Source: Cytobacillus kochii (GTDB lineage Bacteria; Bacillota; Bacilli; Bacillales; Cytobacillaceae). From it: 64,000 bases of DNA. Every line of letters starts with the position of its first letter. Within the stretch, counting starts at the first letter, position 1. Below the pieces are notes generated by a model that searched no databases, was not told the DNA's origin, and worked only from the letters and a program-made list of their open reading frames with translations. Positions 35,051 through 44,953 of the stretch are shown piece after piece. The DNA lies in contig NZ_JAIVAM010000009.1 of NCBI RefSeq assembly GCF_020171845.1, forward strand, positions 186,001-250,000, written 5' to 3'. The translations under genes were made by a program, and so were the position numbers.

Positions 35051-36547
35051 TTAAGCATCAAATGAATGAGAATCTAGCGGTAAAATGATTGTCACAACTG
35101 TACCGTTAGAAGCACTACTTTCGATTGTGATTTCTCCCTTATTTGCTTCGACAATCCTTTTGCATACAACAAGTCCAAGGCCTGTACCATAATCTTTAGA
35201 AGTATAAAATGGTTCAAAGATTCTGTCCATCTCTTTCTTTGGTATACCTACTCCAGTATCCTTAATGGTGAGATAACAATGATGAGCGCTTGTTGTGAGA
35301 AATATTGACAAATATCCATTACTACTCATTGACTCAAGAGCATTTTTAGCGATATTTAAAAACACTTGCTTCATTTGATCTTTGTTGCAATATATTCCTA
35401 CGGGTTCTTCTGGTAAAGAATCTTCATAGTGAATATTGGCTAAGTTGGCTTCAGATTTAATAAGTGGTTCAAGTTCACGTATAATATCTTGTACATAAAT
35501 ATGTTCTTTCTTTTCAATTGTCGGCTTCCCAAGAATTAGAAACTCACTGACGATTTCATTGATACGACTGATTTCATTATTTATAATAGAGAAATAATAC
35601 TGATCTTCTTCTTGTTTATGTTTCTCTGATAATAATTGAATCAATCCTTTCACACCAGTAAGTGGATTCCTGATTTCATGGGCTGTACTTGCAGCTAAAT
35701 TTCCGACTAGCTCTAGTTTCTGTATTTCATTTTCTTTCTCAGCGTTTTTGGCATGTTTTTTTAACATGAAATATTTTATAAAGAAAAAGAAAATATGAAG
35801 CAAAATAAAAAGGGGAAAGAAGAAGATTGCAGTACGCTTAAGTAAATTACCGTTAGCGACATCTGAAACACTCACTTCAATATTCCAAGGCAGACGATCA
35901 ATTGGTAAAGTATAAACTTGATCATTCTTACCTATACCACCATTCATATTCATTATTTGCTTTCCACTAGAGTTCGTAATGGAGATGGAAGCATCAGGAG
36001 TAAGCATTTTCATAATATTTTGCATGTAATCTACTCTTAAATGCGCACCTACTATTCTTTCTAGTTGGAAATTAACATCAAGAATAGGGTTTGCAATCCC
36101 GATGACTTGTTGTTCAGGTGTTAATGTTTCCACTTCTTCAGATATAATTAAATCATTCGTGCGCATAATTTCTTGAATATATGGATCATTATTAAAGTCA
36201 TGATCCTTTAATAATTCTGATGTTCCTGTTTCCAAAGTACCTGTTGCGTCCAGTAGAAACATGCTGCCATATCTCATGTCAGTTAATTGTGTGCTTCTTA
36301 CTACTTCTCGAACAGCTTCCATATCATCTTGAGCGTCAATTGATAATGCTAAAATATCTAATGTGGTAACTGTTTCAGAGATGAATTGATTCCAGTTTTT
36401 TTGATGAATGGTTGCAATCCACTTTGCGTCATTTAATCTTTCTGTTTCTTCACGGTCTGTTACATAATGATAAATAGTAAGCATTCCTAAAATAGACGGC
36501 ATAATAACTATAATTACATATAGGAAATAATTATTCTTTCTTTTCAT
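35051..36547 (-). CDS. Membrane sensor histidine kinase with extracellular Cache-type domain (KinD-like)
   Basis: About 498 residues from ATG 36547 (GGAGAAG upstream); ATG 36580 would add 11 residues but lacks a ribosome site. TM1 lies at ~9-30, followed by an extracellular dCache-like sensor (~35-240), TM2 (~245-265), HisKA with His in ASTAHEIRNPLTGVKGL (~290), and HATPase_c (N-box KNALESM, DTGVGIP, GTGLGL). B. subtilis KinD has the same plan and feeds the sporulation phosphorelay. No cognate response regulator is adjacent. It is divergent from a MarR gene. Confidence 0.87.
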   Translation of the reverse strand: MKRKNNYFLYVIIVIMPSILGMLTIYHYVTDREETERLNDAKWIATIHQKNWNQFISETVTTLDILALSIDAQDDMEAVREVVRSTQLTDMRYGSMFLLDATGTLETGTSELLKDHDFNNDPYIQEIMRTNDLIISEEVETLTPEQQVIGIANPILDVNFQLERIVGAHLRVDYMQNIMKMLTPDASISITNSSGKQIMNMNGGIGKNDQVYTLPIDRLPWNIEVSVSDVANGNLLKRTAIFFFPLFILLHIFFFFIKYFMLKKHAKNAEKENEIQKLELVGNLAASTAHEIRNPLTGVKGLIQLLSEKHKQEEDQYYFSIINNEISRINEIVSEFLILGKPTIEKKEHIYVQDIIRELEPLIKSEANLANIHYEDSLPEEPVGIYCNKDQMKQVFLNIAKNALESMSSNGYLSIFLTTSAHHCYLTIKDTGVGIPKKEMDRIFEPFYTSKDYGTGLGLVVCKRIVEANKGEITIESSASNGTVVTIILPLDSHSFDA

Positions 36548-36688
36548 TTTCTTTTTCTTCTCCATAAAAATCGGATCCATGAGTATTTTTTAGTAAAAAT
36601 ATAGAAATTGACAGTAGGCTGTTCGTTACTTATAATTAGTTTGAATTCAATAATCTCTATTTTAAATTATTTTAGGAGGATTGGAGAC

Positions 36689-37123
36689 ATGACAGAATCT
36701 AGCCAATCACTCAAACTATATATTGTGCTTTCAAGAGCGAATAGAGCGATTAATGAAATTGTTAATCGTAAAATTCAAACCTATGGATTAAATCCAACTG
36801 AATTTGCTGTACTAGAATTACTATATCATAAAGGTAATCAACCTTTACAGCAAATAGGTGGTAAAATTTTGCTTGCTAGTGGAAGTATTACGTATGTAGT
36901 TGACAAATTAGAAAGTAAAGGGTATTTGCGAAGAGTTGCATGCCCGAATGATCGAAGAGTGACTTATGCTGAAATATCAGAAGATGGTAAGGCGTTTATT
37001 GAAAACGTATTTCCAGGCCATGAAGAGTACATTCATGAATTAATGAGTGAATTAGATGCAGAAGAAAAAGAGACAGCTATAGAATTAATAAAAAAACTCG
37101 GGTTATCTATTAGTAATCGATAA
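36689..37123 (+). CDS. MarR-family transcriptional regulator
   Basis: 144 residues from ATG 36689 with AGGAGGA; the upstream frame to 36608 has no ribosome site. Winged helix at ~30-105: LNPTEFAVLELLYHKGNQPL, recognition helix LASGSITYVVDKLESKGY and wing VACPNDRRVTYAEIS. No Cys in the position used by OhrR-type redox sensors. It resembles MhqR/HosA-like repressors in length. No structural gene is adjacent in the same direction except the M3 peptidase 255 bases on, so the target is uncertain. Confidence 0.9.
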   Translation: MTESSQSLKLYIVLSRANRAINEIVNRKIQTYGLNPTEFAVLELLYHKGNQPLQQIGGKILLASGSITYVVDKLESKGYLRRVACPNDRRVTYAEISEDGKAFIENVFPGHEEYIHELMSELDAEEKETAIELIKKLGLSISNR

Positions 37124-37377
37124 AAACGGTTCATACAGAATCGTTTTTTTCTTTTATTGTAGAATGGTGAACTATAGTGAAGTATTTCTATGTTAAAAGT
37201 TAATTGAAAACTTCTAATTAAATTTAATCATTATTAGTTCCTACTTAAGTCCTGAGCATTATTTAATGATAAATATGCAGGATTTTATAATCTATTATAG
37301 AAAGAGTTAACTTAATTAAATTTTTTTCTTCATGAAATACATACAAATTAGCGATTATTACTTGGAGGTGTAGGGGG

Positions 37378-39072
37378 ATGAAATTTCCTGATTATGAATA
37401 CAAAAGGCCACAAATGGACAAAGCAAAAGTTCAGTTTGATGCTGCACTACTGGCATTTAAACAAGCAAAAACAGCCGAGGAACAAATAGAAGCGATGAAG
37501 AAGATTAATCGTATACGAAATAAATTGTATACGATGTTAAATTTAGTTATGATTAGGCACTCGATTGATACGAATGATGAATTTTATCAACAAGAACAAG
37601 ATTATACAGATGAAATAGGCCCAGAGATTGAAGGACTTAGTACACAATTTTATGAAGCACTAGTGCAATCTAAGTTTCGCGAAGAGCTCGAAAACAAATG
37701 GGGCAAACAGCTATTTGCTTTAGCAGATAGTGAATTGAAAACTTTCAAGCCGGTAATTGTACCATTATTGCAAAAGGAAAATAAACTGACAAGTGATTAT
37801 AATAAGTTAATCGCTTCCGCAAAAATAAATTTTGATGGCAAAGAATTAACATTAGCACAGCTAGATCCATACATAGAATCGAAAGACCGCCAACTAAGAA
37901 AAGAAGCGAGTGCGGCTAAATTCCGATTTTTGGAAGATAACGAACATAAACTAGACCAGATCTATGATGACTTAGTTAAAATAAGAACTGAGATTGCACA
38001 TCAATTAGGGTATGAAAACTTTGTTGAACTAGGGTATTATCGAATGCTTAGAATTGGATATGATGCCAAGATGGTTGCAAAGTTTAGAAAACAAGTGGAA
38101 GAGTTTATTGTCCCGATGGTCGCTAAATTAAAAGAAAGACAGCGCCTAAGAATCGACGTGGATTCCTTAAAGTACTATGATGAACCGTTTAATTTTCTTT
38201 CTGGAAATGCAATCCCTAAAGGCTCCCCCGATTGGATTATTAATAAAGGACAAACGATGTATCAAGAACTTTCACCAGAAACAGGCGAATTTTTTGATTT
38301 CATGATTGATAATGAATTAATGGACTTACTCGCGAAGAAGGGGAAAGAAAGTGGAGGCTATTGTACGTTTATTGAGGATTATCAAGCACCATTTATCTTT
38401 TCTAATTTTAATGGGACATCAGGGGATATTGATGTTTTAACACATGAAGCAGGTCACGCTTTTCAAGTTTACGCAAGCAAAGGTTTTGAGATTCCTGAAT
38501 ATATATGGCCAACACATGAAGCGGCAGAGATACATTCAATGAGTATGGAGTTTTTCACTTGGCCATGGATGGATACGTTTTTTAAAGAAGATGGAGACAA
38601 ATATCGCTTTGCCCATTTAAGCAGTGCCCTAATTTTCTTGCCTTATGGCGTAGCTGTTGATGAATTTCAGCATTGGGTTTATGAAAACTATCAAGCTACT
38701 CCAGCGGAAAGAAAAGCAGCATGGAGAAAGATTGAGAAAAAGTATATGCCTTATAAAGATTATGAAGACAACGACTATCTAGAAAGAGGCGGTTATTGGC
38801 AAAGACAGGGCCATATTTATAGCTCGCCATTTTATTATATAGATTACACGTTAGCGCAAATTTGTGCCTTTCAATTTTGGCAAAAATCACAAGAGAATCA
38901 TGAAGAAGCTTGGAATGATTATCTTCATTTATGTAAACTTGGCGGTAGCCAATCATTTACAGGATTAGTATCTGAAGCAAATCTGATTTCTCCTTTTGAA
39001 GATGGTTGTGTAGAATCCGTTGTTGGATCAATTGAGAAGTGGCTAAATCAAGTCGATGATAAAAAACTTTAA
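37378..39072 (+). CDS. M3-family oligoendopeptidase
   Basis: 564-residue cytoplasmic zinc metallopeptidase of the PepF/oligoendopeptidase F group. The active-site motif is HEAGHAF (His356, Glu357, His360), with the third ligand Glu in THEAAEIHSMSMEFF (~385). The N-terminal helical lid is full length. It trims short peptides. ATG 37378 behind GGAGG. No signal peptide. Monocistronic. Confidence 0.93.
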   Translation: MKFPDYEYKRPQMDKAKVQFDAALLAFKQAKTAEEQIEAMKKINRIRNKLYTMLNLVMIRHSIDTNDEFYQQEQDYTDEIGPEIEGLSTQFYEALVQSKFREELENKWGKQLFALADSELKTFKPVIVPLLQKENKLTSDYNKLIASAKINFDGKELTLAQLDPYIESKDRQLRKEASAAKFRFLEDNEHKLDQIYDDLVKIRTEIAHQLGYENFVELGYYRMLRIGYDAKMVAKFRKQVEEFIVPMVAKLKERQRLRIDVDSLKYYDEPFNFLSGNAIPKGSPDWIINKGQTMYQELSPETGEFFDFMIDNELMDLLAKKGKESGGYCTFIEDYQAPFIFSNFNGTSGDIDVLTHEAGHAFQVYASKGFEIPEYIWPTHEAAEIHSMSMEFFTWPWMDTFFKEDGDKYRFAHLSSALIFLPYGVAVDEFQHWVYENYQATPAERKAAWRKIEKKYMPYKDYEDNDYLERGGYWQRQGHIYSSPFYYIDYTLAQICAFQFWQKSQENHEEAWNDYLHLCKLGGSQSFTGLVSEANLISPFEDGCVESVVGSIEKWLNQVDDKKL

Positions 39073-39083
39073 AGAATGAGTGG

Positions 39084-39113
39084 AAAAAGGAGAGGCAAAA
39101 CCTCTCCTTTTTT
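39084..39113. terminator. Bidirectional terminator, peptidase / clpE
   Basis: AAAAAGGAGAGG caaaa CCTCTCCTTTTTT; symmetrical, between convergent genes. Confidence 0.92.
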
Positions 39114-39132
39114 GATGAAATTATCTTCTTTT

Positions 39133-41277
39133 TTATCGAATGACAATATTATCTTCTACTAAAACTGCGGTTAATTCGCTTTGTTCTTCCTCATCAATAA
39201 TTTTGTCTGCAATCTTATCTTCTAATTGTTCCTGAATGACCCTTCTGAGAGGGCGGGCACCGAATGCAGGGTGATAACCTAATTGTGCCAATTTTGCTTT
39301 TACCTCATCTGTCACACTTAGGTGTATATTAGATTGTGCTAAGATTAAATTCAATTCTTCTAATAGTAAATCAGTGATAATAAGAAGATGCTCTTTGGTT
39401 AATGATTTAAATTCAACAATATTGTCAACCCTGTTTAGAAATTCAGGTTTAAAGAATTGTCCTAATGAGTCGAGTATACTTGCTTCATTCCAAGCGTTAT
39501 TATCCGTTGCAAAGCCGACTTGGACTTCTTTTGTTTGAACACCGGCGTTACTTGTCATAATAATAACGGTTTCGTTAAAGTATACAGTCCTACCTTGACT
39601 ATCTGTTAAGCGACCATCTTCAAGTATTTGTAGAAAAAGGTGCTGCACATCGGGATGTGCTTTCTCAATCTCATCTAATAGGATAATGCTATACGGATTT
39701 CTACGTACTTTCTCTGTTAATTGTCCTGCTTCTTCATGGCCAACATAACCTGGAGGAGAACCAATAATTTTCGCTACACTATGTTTTTCCATATATTCAC
39801 TCATATCAAGTCTTATCATAGATTCTTTTGTACCGAATAATTCTTCAGATAATGTTTTCGTTAATTCTGTTTTACCAACACCTGTTGGTCCAACAAATAA
39901 AAACGATCCGATAGGTCGATGTTTAGATTTAAGACCTGCACGACTTCTTCTAATAGCTTTTGCTACTTTTTCGACTGCTACTTCTTGGCCAATAACTTTA
40001 TGGTTTAGATTTTCTTGTAAATGTTTCATCTTAGATTGTTCATCTGTCATTAATTTTCCGATTGGTATACCGGTTTTATCTTCAATGATTTTTTGGATAT
40101 GTTCGACTTCTACTTTCGCTCTTTCTCTTTTGTTTGAACCAAGAGCCTTCTCCAATTCTGTTTCTTTATCTCTTAATTGAGCTGCTTCTTCATACCTTTC
40201 TTCTTTAAGCAACTGTTCTTTTTGCTTTGCTATTTCTTTTAAACGCAATTCAATATCCTCATCAGAAGAAACACCTAATGTTAGGTTTAATTTTGAGCCA
40301 GCTTCATCCATAAGGTCAATTGCTTTATCGGGTAAGAAGCGGTCTTGAATATATCTTGACGATAGTTCTACGCAAGCTGTGATGGCTTCGTCTGTATAAA
40401 TAACATCATGGAAGGTTTCATAACTGTCTTTTAATCCTTCGAGGATATGTCTAGCTTCCTCTAAACTTGGTTCTTTGACGTGAACTGGTTGGAATCGTCT
40501 TTCTAATGCTGCATCTTTTTCTATTTTTCTATATTCAGAAAGAGTAGTTGCCCCAATTAATTGCATCTCACCGCGTGCTAGTGCAGGTTTTAAAATATTG
40601 CTAGCATCCATCGATCCTTCAGCTGAACCCGCACCAACTAATAAATGGATTTCATCAATAAAAAGGATTATGTTTTTTCGTGTTTGTACTTCATTTATTA
40701 GTTGTTTCATTCTTTCTTCAAATTGACCTCTAATACCTGTATTCGAAACAAGAGAGGCCACATCTAACAAATAAACTTCTTTATTGAGTAATTTCTTTGG
40801 TACATCACTATTAGCTATTTTTAGTGCAAATCCCTCAGCGATAGCTGTTTTTCCAACACCGGGTTCACCGATTAATACCGGATTGTTTTTACTTCGTCTA
40901 TTTAGTATTTCAATTACCCGTGCTATTTCTTTATCTCGACCAATCACGGGATCAATGAGCCCCGCTCTAGCCATTTGCGTTAAGTTTTTAGCGAATTGAT
41001 CAATGAATCCACCACTACCATTTTGTTTTCTTTGAGATGGTTCATTCGGTTGTTGTTGACTTTGATGATGAGCATCTTGCCCATTTGTCAATTGTTTAAA
41101 AAGATCATCGAATGGTATAAAACCTGAGAAACCATTCATCGTTGGACCAAAGGCAGGAAGAGATTGTTTTTCTTTCTCGTAACAGCTTTGACAAAGACGA
41201 ATGGTTGTCTCCTTACCGTTAATCGCATATCTCATATTGACATTCGCTTCATTTTGTTTGCATGCTTGACATTTCAT
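39133..41277 (-). CDS. clpE: ATP-dependent Clp protease ATPase subunit ClpE
   Basis: 714 residues. The N-terminal zinc finger [10 protein letters not shown]...LCQSCYE (CxxC...CxxC) distinguishes ClpE from ClpC. Two AAA+ domains follow: Walker [10 protein letters not shown] (~140) and GPTGVGKTE (~450), separated by a UVR-like coiled segment ([20 protein letters not shown]). It unfolds stress-damaged proteins for ClpP. Two CtsR boxes sit at its promoter. Divergent from ykvI, the same neighbour as in B. subtilis. Confidence 0.96.
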   Translation of the reverse strand: MKCQACKQNEANVNMRYAINGKETTIRLCQSCYEKEKQSLPAFGPTMNGFSGFIPFDDLFKQLTNGQDAHHQSQQQPNEPSQRKQNGSGGFIDQFAKNLTQMARAGLIDPVIGRDKEIARVIEILNRRSKNNPVLIGEPGVGKTAIAEGFALKIANSDVPKKLLNKEVYLLDVASLVSNTGIRGQFEERMKQLINEVQTRKNIILFIDEIHLLVGAGSAEGSMDASNILKPALARGEMQLIGATTLSEYRKIEKDAALERRFQPVHVKEPSLEEARHILEGLKDSYETFHDVIYTDEAITACVELSSRYIQDRFLPDKAIDLMDEAGSKLNLTLGVSSDEDIELRLKEIAKQKEQLLKEERYEEAAQLRDKETELEKALGSNKRERAKVEVEHIQKIIEDKTGIPIGKLMTDEQSKMKHLQENLNHKVIGQEVAVEKVAKAIRRSRAGLKSKHRPIGSFLFVGPTGVGKTELTKTLSEELFGTKESMIRLDMSEYMEKHSVAKIIGSPPGYVGHEEAGQLTEKVRRNPYSIILLDEIEKAHPDVQHLFLQILEDGRLTDSQGRTVYFNETVIIMTSNAGVQTKEVQVGFATDNNAWNEASILDSLGQFFKPEFLNRVDNIVEFKSLTKEHLLIITDLLLEELNLILAQSNIHLSVTDEVKAKLAQLGYHPAFGARPLRRVIQEQLEDKIADKIIDEEEQSELTAVLVEDNIVIR

Positions 41278-41297
41278 TAAAGTTTCCTCCTTTTGAC

Positions 41298-41314
41298 TTT
41301 GACTAACTTTGACC
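41298..41314 (-). promoter_or_regulatory. CtsR operator 1
   Basis: Minus strand GGTCAAAGTTAGTCAAA, a tandem heptad repeat matching the CtsR consensus (RGTCAAAnnnRGTCAAA). It lies just before the clpE ribosome site. Confidence 0.85.
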
Positions 41315-41331
41315 TTATGGATACAGTATAC

Positions 41332-41348
41332 TTTGACCTTATTTGACT
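41332..41348 (-). promoter_or_regulatory. CtsR operator 2
   Basis: Minus strand AGTCAAATAAGGTCAAA, near-perfect CtsR box, 34 bases from the first. The pair implies tight repression of clpE until CtsR is inactivated by heat or thiol stress. Confidence 0.88.
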
Positions 41349-41462
41349 TTCAAGTATTTTGATTAAGTTTTTTATTTAAATTAGAAAAAAGGTATTCAGT
41401 AAGAAAAAGCTCGTCTTTGTTTGTCCTTCTTTACATATATTGTGGAGAAGGAGGAGATCGAC

Positions 41463-42506
41463 TTGACGAAAATTAATTGGGGAGCTTCCTTTCAAATCGC
41501 AGCAGTCTATGTAGGGACTGTTGTTGGCGCAGGGTTTGCAACTGGCAGGGAAATCGTCGAATTCTTTTCGAGATTTGGTTTTATTGGTTTAATTGGGATT
41601 TTAATGAGTGGATATATATTTGTGTTTTTAGGATCAAAACTAATGATCATTGCTGCAAAAATAAATGCAAAATCTTTTCAAGAGTTAAATACACATTTGT
41701 TTGGAAAGCATTTTGGTTTAATTATCAATGGATTAATGCTCATCATGTTATTAGGTGTCTGTGCTGTTATGCTTTCAGGTGCAGGTGCTGTGTTTGAAGA
41801 ACAACTAGGATTATCTAAATCAATTGGTGTGGTATTTACAATTGCTTTATCAATTATAACAATGCTTGTAGGTATAAAAGGATTATTTGCTGTAAACGTG
41901 GTTGTCGTTCCTATGATGATCAGTTTTAGTTTTATCTTATTGTTTTTCTCTATTCAACAGCCGTTCTTTTTAGAAAATATCTTATATATTCCTTTTGCTG
42001 AGGATGGTTGGAAATCAGTTGTATCTCCATTTACGTATGCCGCATTCAATTTAATGTTAGCGCAAGCTGTGTTAGTTCCAGTTGCTTCGGATATTAAAGA
42101 TATACATACGATTAAATGGGGAGGATATTTTGGTGGGATTGCACTGACAATGATTTTAGTTTCTAGTCATTTGTCATTGGTGAATATTCCTAATTTAGAA
42201 AGTTATGAAATTCCTATGGCTGCTATTATGAAGTCACTTGCGTCCTCAATATATTGGATATTCGTATTTGTTATTTATGGTGAAATCTTTACTTCAGTGA
42301 TTGGAAACGTTTTTGGAGTGGAAAGGCAAATTCGGCAATATTTTAATATTCCTACGGTTGTAACAGTGATTGGGATTTTTACCGTCTGCTATTTCGGTTC
42401 ATTCATTGAGTATGGAGAACTGCTTTCCTATTTATATCCTTTATTTGGTTATATTAGTTTAACATTTATTATCTTATTATGGATGAAAAAAGAGACTGAC
42501 AGCTAG
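41463..42506 (+). CDS. ykvI: YkvI-like membrane protein
   Basis: 347 residues, ~10 transmembrane helices, of the YkvI family, distantly related to amino-acid/Na+ symporters of the LeuT-like fold (VGTVVGAGFATGREIVEFF at the N-terminus with an unwound-helix look). Start TTG 41463 behind AAGGAGGAG; an earlier TTG at 41421 lacks a site. Substrate unknown. The stop codon TAG (42504-42506) lies inside the target duplication of the inserted mobile element, so the protein is unchanged but its terminator is split. Confidence 0.88.
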   Translation: MTKINWGASFQIAAVYVGTVVGAGFATGREIVEFFSRFGFIGLIGILMSGYIFVFLGSKLMIIAAKINAKSFQELNTHLFGKHFGLIINGLMLIMLLGVCAVMLSGAGAVFEEQLGLSKSIGVVFTIALSIITMLVGIKGLFAVNVVVVPMMISFSFILLFFSIQQPFFLENILYIPFAEDGWKSVVSPFTYAAFNLMLAQAVLVPVASDIKDIHTIKWGGYFGGIALTMILVSSHLSLVNIPNLESYEIPMAAIMKSLASSIYWIFVFVIYGEIFTSVIGNVFGVERQIRQYFNIPTVVTVIGIFTVCYFGSFIEYGELLSYLYPLFGYISLTFIILLWMKKETDS

Positions 42507-42509
42507 GAC
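42501..42509 (+). repeat. Target-site duplication, left copy
   Basis: AGCTAGGAC, identical to 45879-45887. It abuts the left inverted end of the element. Confidence 0.9.
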
Positions 42510-42537
42510 TAACGGGTTCGGTTATTGGGGAGAAAAC
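42510..42537 (+). repeat. Left inverted end of the element
   Basis: 28-base inverted repeat; begins TAACGGGTTCGGTT and ends GGGGAGAAAAC. Pairs with 45851-45878 with three central mismatches. Confidence 0.88.
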
Positions 42538-42556
42538 AATAAATAACTGCCTAATT

Positions 42557-42596
42557 GGGGACACAATTCACATATGAATGGGTGTCTCCATTTTTG
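42557..42596 (+). terminator. Hairpin inside the left end of the element
   Basis: GGGGACAC ... GGTGTCTCC followed by ATTTTTG. It may stop read-through from ykvI now that the original terminator is split, shielding the transposase from outside transcription. Confidence 0.55.
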
Positions 42597-42793
42597 TTGT
42601 TATATCAATATTTTGATGGTTCTAACATACTAAATAGCAGATTAATTCACATATAAATTGGAAACACCACATAAATTTATGCGGTGTTGCTAAATGCTGT
42701 GCTAAAACTGTTGCGAATTGGATATAAGGAACATCCAATCACAAATCAATAAAACGCAATCCAGACCCAACAAGTGTAACAGGTGATGCAGTA

Positions 42794-44383
42794 TTGGGCT
42801 GTTACACTTCTACTCTTTCCAATTGGTCTATTGCACAAGAATTACAACGATTGGTCCGCATCAACTCTGTTCTAGATAAAGAAGAGGAATATGAATTTCA
42901 TAAAGAGGGCTGCATCGCAGAAGAGATAACACCGTTCAATGAACCAAATGGATTTTATAAACAAGGAAAAAGCAGACTAGGTACTCAAAGGTTTCAGTGC
43001 AAAATTTGTAAAAAGAAAACATCTCTCACTCCTAAAAGGGACAACTCAATCACTTACAATCAAAAACGAAGTGATGTCCACCACCTTTTTGCTAAGTTGC
43101 TATTAAGTCGTACACCTGTGACAAGGACCTGTGAGATTTTAGAGATAGGCAGAGGAACTTATTATGATAAATTAGAGTTGCTTTATCGAAGGTGTTTAGA
43201 ATTCCTAAAACGACACGAAGTTAAACCTCTTCAAAGATTAGAGTTTAAAGAAATGTGGCTGAACACCGATAAGATGACCTATTATTTAAATAATGTTCGT
43301 GAGAAAGGGATGGGTGGTAGCCGATACGATGATGTTGAAGAAAATCAATTCCCTACTCACGTTTTGGTATCGGCTGATGTATTATCTAGGTATGTATTTC
43401 GAAGTGATGTGGCATATGATTGGGAAATTACACTGGGGGATATTGCCCTAGATACCGTTCTATTGAAAGAGGACCATTTGAATGAATTTGCTAAAAAGTA
43501 TGTTCAGTATCCTAAATATTCACATTATCCGCAACCTTCTTCTGCTAATGATACACAATCTAAAAGTGAATATTATAAAGAGTTGGTATTAGTAGAACGT
43601 AGAATGAAATATATAGATGGATTAAACGTCAGTTCGACTTATACCACAGTTGCACATCTTTGGTTAATCAAACAGATTGTAAAAGCTCCTGAATGGCGTT
43701 TTGTGACAGACGAGGACAATTCCCTTATGACTTCTATAAATCGTGTCTTCTCGAAGGAAATCAGGCTTTCTGATGCACATCATTTTCTTTGCCAAACAGA
43801 TAAGACTAAAACGAGAAAACAGGCTCGTGAGGAGTTTGTTCAAGCGAGAGTAGATTTAATTGATTGGGGAACAATGCGTGGTTATGGAACAAGGTCATTG
43901 AGAAAATTAGCGTACTTGCAGATGGCAGAATTGTTTGAACACCACGAGTTTCATAAAGAGATCGTAACCGCCGTTGGAACGCATCTAGAATATGCCGATA
44001 ATCCAATTTTGCATCCACTTGCCACGATTGATAGAGGACTTCGTTCGGTAGATTGTACAACAAATCTCTTTTCTCTCGTACCAAAAGAAATTGCTGCTTT
44101 TATACTAAATGTGAATGACAATGCAACAAATACTTTTATCCAACACATTCGGAGAAGGTTGTCTATCTTAGAAAGACCTTTAACGACTGCTCGTGGGGAT
44201 GGCAAAAGTTATATTTATTTCCAATTTCAATCCAAAGTATGCTCAAATGGTTCTTACAATTCTTCGCACTTATTACAACTTCTGTCTAGCTTATAAAACA
44301 AAAGATGAAACAGCGGCACCTGCACAAAGATTGGGATTACAGATAAGCAGTTTTCATTAAAAGATATAATTTATTTGAGATAA
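42794..44383 (+). pseudogene. Zinc-ribbon DDE-type transposase with two C-terminal frameshifts
   Basis: TTG 42794 follows AGGTGATG. The uninterrupted frame ends at 44296 (500 residues). Residues ~70-85 form a zinc-ribbon half (FQCKICKKKTSLTP). Candidate acidic residues are Asp in LNTDKM (~152), Asp in FVTDEDNS (~302) and Glu/Asp further on. From ~44215 an extra T shifts the frame: NFNPKYAQMVLTILRTYYNF continues in another frame. Near 44329 a missing base shifts again, giving DKQFSLKDIIYLR, which ends at 44383. The original was ~530 residues, and the shifts probably abolish activity. Confidence 0.75.
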
Positions 44384-44409
44384 CACCGCCAGTTTTGGTG
44401 GTGTTTTTA
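44383..44409 (+). terminator. Terminator after the transposase
   Basis: ACACCGCC agtttt GGTGGTGT followed by TTTTA. Separates the transposase from the cargo genes. Confidence 0.8.
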
Positions 44410-44500
44410 TTGCAGGAAAATATGAATTTTTAGAAAATTATACCAATATTACATTTTTTATATTATAATTCTATAAATAATTAAAAAGGAGAGAATTCCT

Positions 44501-44953
44501 GTGAAAGACTGTTTTATTTGCAATAAACACGCTGGAAATATTGAAACATCTGGAGTTATGATTTATGAGGACGAGTATGTTTATGTTGGTCATATTGATA
44601 GAGATGGAAATCCAAACTATTTAGGTCATATTATGATTGATTTAAAAAGACACGCTCCGACACTTGGAGATATGAATATGGAAGAAGCAAAAGCATTTGG
44701 TATGATCATCGCTAGAGTAAGCAAAGCATTGTTGAAAAGTGAAAATGCTGAACATATCTATTCATACGTTATGGGTGATGCGGTTCCTCATCTTCATATG
44801 CACTTAGTAGCTCGTTATCCAAATACACCTAAAGAATATTGGGGACCAAATGCTGTATATGATTGGGAAGATGCTCCTATGGGCAACAATAACGATGTTA
44901 TTGAACTTTGCAGTCGTATAAAAACATATCTAGAGAAAAATGAAAATGAGTAA
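44501..44953 (+). CDS. HIT-family nucleotide hydrolase/transferase (cargo)
   Basis: 150 residues from GTG 44501 behind AAGGAGAG. HIT signature HLHMHLVARYP (HxHxH, ~107-111) near the C-terminus and an N-terminal CFICNKH that with His could bind zinc. HIT proteins hydrolyse phosphoanhydride or phosphoramidate bonds of nucleotides (AMP-lysine, ApnA, AMP-X). The gene is intact, has its own -10-like TATAAT (44464-44469), and overlaps the next gene by 14 bases, so the two are coupled. Being carried in a transposon suggests an accessory, selectable role. Confidence 0.88.
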   Translation: MKDCFICNKHAGNIETSGVMIYEDEYVYVGHIDRDGNPNYLGHIMIDLKRHAPTLGDMNMEEAKAFGMIIARVSKALLKSENAEHIYSYVMGDAVPHLHMHLVARYPNTPKEYWGPNAVYDWEDAPMGNNNDVIELCSRIKTYLEKNENE

